From assembly GCA_026988585.1 (NCBI GenBank), contig JALSKY010000146.1, positions 1 to 15,426 of the forward strand: a stretch of 15,426 bases of DNA, written 5' to 3'. Below, piece after piece: positions 13,003-15,426 of this stretch. Numbering within the stretch: position 1 is the stretch's first letter; each line of letters starts with the position of its first letter. Both the position numbers and the translations under genes were made by a program. This stretch comes from Deltaproteobacteria bacterium. GTDB lineage: Bacteria > Desulfobacterota > Dissulfuribacteria > Dissulfuribacterales > QOAL01. Under the pieces are notes generated by a model. That model made no database searches, had not been told where the DNA came from, and saw nothing but the letters and a program-made list of their open reading frames with translations.

Positions 13003-15015
13003 TTAAAGCCCAAACTCTCCTGCCAGGATAGCCAGGTCATCACCATCCACCCGTCTGCTTCCATCCAGGTCCCAGGGGCAGTACTCATTGACGTTACAAA
13101 TTACATAATAGTTATCAATGAATTCCTGGAGATCCTTGCCATCAACATCCTGGTCGCAATCAAAATCGGCCTTTTTTTCGGTTACTCTCAGGGTGGTTGA
13201 ACGGGAATTGTTGTTCTCGACAGATTCGTCTATGAGATCATTGTACATGGCTGATGCATGGCCATCTGCATAGGCTGTGACAATATATGAGCCAAAAGGC
13301 TTCCCATTGTCATAGGTGACGGTACACTCAGCCTCTTCCCATTGGGAAAGGTTATCATTGATGTAGCAACTATCCATAAACAGCCCGTCTTGGAGACCGT
13401 CCAGCCCCACATAAAAACCCCGGTTTGTTGGAGCAGGCCCTTCATTTCTCACCCTGATGGTAACGCCAAAGGGTTGATTGGGATCAGGGATAACAGGATC
13501 AAAATTTATGGAAGCTATTACCAGGTCCGGCTTTGGATAGATAAGTTCGATTTTTGTTGCATAAATATCCCCTTCATCATCCCGTTTATCAACCCATGCC
13601 ACTATAGCACCAGTAGGCGAGGGACCTGAGCCATTGAAGGCGACTACCGGATTAATCTGATCCTCACCATCCATGCCGTCATAGTAGATATAGGATTTAT
13701 AAGCGCTCCATCTCGATCCGTCTCTATCCAGTTTGACCCCTATTATGTCCCAGTTTCCCATACCCATGTCTTGAAACACTACAAGGGATCTTCCAGCGCC
13801 ATCTGTCACAACTTTTGGTCTTCTCTGGCTGCCGCCGGGATAGTACCAGGCGGATATGCCGCCGGCAGTCCATACAGGTGAACCGTTATGATCAATTCGT
13901 TGGACATAGATGTCATCGTTTCCACCAGGCCAAGTTGATTGGTTTCGCCAGTCGTTCCAGGCAACCACTGCGCCGCCAAGCCCATCTGCAGCTATGGATG
14001 GGATCACCTCGTAACTTCTCCAACACTCATCGTTTCCCCCCACAATGGATGAATCCACCAGGATAAGACCATTTGCTGCCCAAAGGGCGTTTCCATCAGA
14101 ATCTATGTGCTGGGCTACAACATGGTTTCCGGCAGGATCTCCTACAGGATCTCTTTGCCTGGCCCACGTGATAAAGGCGCCTCCATCTCCATCAAGGGCT
14201 ATATCCGGTCTTGCTTCACGACGGGGATCGCAGCTCAAATTCTTTGGAGTTCCCCAAGGCAGCACAAGGTTTCCTGAAAAAAAATCAGTAGAGACCTTCT
14301 GTACCCTGGCACAAAAACCGTCACACATCACAACAAAGGCACTCTTTGAGCCTGGCAGGCTGCTTTTTACCGCTGCCAGGGCAGGGCCTCCATACATCAC
14401 TGCACCTGCGCCAAGGTCGATCCCGTTTATACCAGGTGAGGCAAGGCTGCCATCACTCTCCACCCGGGCACACCTTATGCCCAGGGCCGTACGGAACGCT
14501 ATGAACGCCCCGCCCCTGCCTTCAGAATCGATGGCTATTGGATTCAGGCTGTCAACAGATGAGTTGTTTGCCACCTCAACCCCGCCTGGAGTCCAGAGAA
14601 TGGAACCGCTGGAGTCGATACGCTGAACAAATATGGAGCTACCCCTCTTCCATGCGATTATGGCACCGCCTGAGCCATCTGGGGCCAACTCAGGCAGGAC
14701 TTCGTCTTCATCTCCTGCAGCAATGGCTATCCCATTTGAACCCCAGACAGCGTTGCCACTGGCATCGATACGCTGGGCATATATATCCCAGTTGTCATCA
14801 CCCCAATGTTCATTGCGGTTGTCCTGCCATACAAGAATGGCTCCCCCGTTACCGTCACTTATTATCCTTACGTGGTTCTGCTCCTCCCGTGGTGTTGCTG
14901 CAGGGTTTATCCAGACACGGTCACCCTCAGCCCCAAGACTCATGCTTGTGAAGAAGGGGGCCGGTAAAACCAGAAGCAACAGAGAGATCACAAAAAGATG
15001 CTTTAGCTTTTCCAT
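13003..15015 (-). CDS. Secreted protein: propeller-like repeats, CARDB domain, dockerin-like C-terminus
   Basis: 670 residues. A signal peptide (MEKLKHLFVISLLLLVLPAP..., likely cut after Ala29) exports it. Residues ~35-500 carry about five degenerate repeats of the kind DIYAQRIDASGNAVW plus GGAIIAW, often followed by DxR (IFVQRIDSSGSILW, VVAQHIDSDGNALW, IYVQRIDHNGSPVW, IIGVKLDRDGSRW), suggesting a beta-propeller. A CARDB-like adhesion domain follows (PDLVIASINFDPVIPDPNQPF... VRNEGPAPTN... VENNNSRSTTLRV). The end has two dockerin/EF-hand-like calcium loops: DFDCDQDVDGKDLQEF and DLDGSRRVDGDDLAILAGEFG, with Asp at positions 1, 3, 9 and 12 in both. No PEP-CTERM tail or membrane anchor. ATG 15015 is fixed by AAGGAGGTG (15020-15028); the frame runs open to 15105, but that part overlaps the upstream gene and is not signal-like. 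Likely an extracellular surface or matrix protein; its ligand is unknown. Confidence 0.85.
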   Translation of the reverse strand: MEKLKHLFVISLLLLVLPAPFFTSMSLGAEGDRVWINPAATPREEQNHVRIISDGNGGAILVWQDNRNEHWGDDNWDIYAQRIDASGNAVWGSNGIAIAAGDEDEVLPELAPDGSGGAIIAWKRGSSIFVQRIDSSGSILWTPGGVEVANNSSVDSLNPIAIDSEGRGGAFIAFRTALGIRCARVESDGSLASPGINGIDLGAGAVMYGGPALAAVKSSLPGSKSAFVVMCDGFCARVQKVSTDFFSGNLVLPWGTPKNLSCDPRREARPDIALDGDGGAFITWARQRDPVGDPAGNHVVAQHIDSDGNALWAANGLILVDSSIVGGNDECWRSYEVIPSIAADGLGGAVVAWNDWRNQSTWPGGNDDIYVQRIDHNGSPVWTAGGISAWYYPGGSQRRPKVVTDGAGRSLVVFQDMGMGNWDIIGVKLDRDGSRWSAYKSYIYYDGMDGEDQINPVVAFNGSGPSPTGAIVAWVDKRDDEGDIYATKIELIYPKPDLVIASINFDPVIPDPNQPFGVTIRVRNEGPAPTNRGFYVGLDGLQDGLFMDSCYINDNLSQWEEAECTVTYDNGKPFGSYIVTAYADGHASAMYNDLIDESVENNNSRSTTLRVTEKKADFDCDQDVDGKDLQEFIDNYYVICNVNEYCPWDLDGSRRVDGDDLAILAGEFGL

Positions 15016-15094
15016 CTTACACCTCCTTGATATGCCCCTGGGATGTTGGAACCTTGTCTGTAATAAGCCTTCCGCTCCTGTAAGAAGCACCAAC

Positions 15095-15426
15095 TCAAGG
15101 AACAATGGTTATGGCCCCTGAACCCCAGGGATATATAGTCATGGGCTTGGTTATGATCAGCGGATAGTTACCACTGCCTGAATAGAACCCAGGCGTTATG
15201 TAGAGCCTTGCTCCAGTGGCAAACCTGCCGATCTTATCAACCCCTTCGCTTATGGTGTTGAACGGATTTGCGCTCAGCCCGGTCTCGGTACCGGTCCAGT
15301 CCTTGTCCACATAAACATAGCGAGGCCTCCAGTTGGCAACTGTATCTCTTGTAAAATTGTGCGACCTCCTCATGTCAGCAGAATCGGAAGCGGTATAGAC
15401 CACACCCATTGGCCCATAGTTTATTC
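15095..15426 (-). CDS. Secreted beta-helix-type protein, C-terminal fragment
   Basis: Open from the right edge to a TGA at 15095-15097, giving 109 residues of the C-terminus. The visible part has MGVVYTASDSADMRRSHN, then YVYVDKDWTGTETGLSANPFNTISEGVDKI and LYITPGFYSGSGNYPLIITKPMTIYPWGSGAITI. The last section has the form of right-handed beta-helix starts (VDxxxxGxxxGSxxNPFxTIxEGV ... LxIxPGxY ... ITKPMTI), common in secreted polysaccharide-binding or -degrading proteins. Here it ends where the helix usually begins, so the protein carries only the first coil or a cap. The next gene starts 79 bases downstream in the same direction, so the two secreted proteins probably share a transcript. N-terminus and enzyme type are outside the window. 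Confidence 0.7.
   Translation of the reverse strand, partial: INYGPMGVVYTASDSADMRRSHNFTRDTVANWRPRYVYVDKDWTGTETGLSANPFNTISEGVDKIGRFATGARLYITPGFYSGSGNYPLIITKPMTIYPWGSGAITIVP

Noticed and set aside
15350..15366. Plus-strand TGTAAAATTGTGCGACC, 14/17 match to the PrsR-type box
   Set aside because: It lies inside the coding sequence of the beta-helix fragment, over the SHNFTRDT segment; the match is explained by codons and has no promoter context.
1..15426. Search for CRISPR arrays, tRNA genes, insertion sequences and prophage genes
   Set aside because: No regularly spaced repeats, cloverleaf-like segments, transposase motifs or phage functions were found by reading both strands.

Overview
The window reads as a chromosomal segment of a Gram-negative, deltaproteobacterium-like organism (Desulfobacterota or a relative). 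That assignment is inferred from the combination of a PEP-CTERM protein with a PrsR-type sigma-54 activator, an archaeal-type DUF99 protein in a bacterial operon, and secreted proteins ending in dockerin/EF-hand-like repeats. No rRNA, tRNA, CRISPR array, insertion sequence or phage gene was seen. Almost everything lies on the minus strand; the only plus-strand gene is the truncated one at the left edge.

Left part (1-3703): the 3' end of a RelA/SpoT (p)ppGpp synthetase/hydrolase runs rightwards and meets rpmB (ribosomal protein L28) across a strong hairpin terminator. Upstream of rpmB on the minus strand lie guaB (IMP dehydrogenase) and a short Ppx/GppA phosphatase. The phosphatase reading frame overlaps the guaB start by 38 bases, so these two form a tight operon. 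(p)ppGpp metabolism, GTP synthesis and a ribosomal protein are therefore neighbours.

Centre (3704-6511): a self-contained regulatory circuit. A small secreted protein with a PEP-CTERM sorting tail has a strong ribosome-binding site and a clear terminator. Upstream of it come a sigma-54 promoter with exact -24/-12 spacing, an IHF-like site, and a 17-bp box, TGTAAAATTTTTCGACA, about 105 bp upstream of the predicted transcription start. An identical copy of the box lies 213 bp further upstream, and a 15/17 copy lies on the other side of the gene. The next gene encodes PrsR, the response-regulator enhancer-binding protein that accompanies PEP-CTERM/exosortase systems. I infer that the boxes are PrsR sites. 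Between the two identical boxes lies a 196-bp segment dense in inverted repeats that no gene explains.

Right-centre (6567-12480): argJ with a good sigma-70 promoter, then a minus-strand series. In transcription order this is a thioredoxin-fold DUF255/YyaL protein, a translationally coupled unknown protein, a divergent protein-kinase-like protein, a universal stress protein, and a DUF99 (endonuclease V-fold) protein. The last three are tightly packed and may act together in a stress or signalling role, which is inference.

Right end (12481-15426): a 522-bp gene-free stretch, a large secreted protein (beta-propeller-like repeats, CARDB domain, dockerin-like calcium repeats), and the C-terminal end of a beta-helix-type secreted protein cut by the window edge. 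The extracellular proteins and the PEP-CTERM circuit suggest an organism that invests in surface or matrix proteins.
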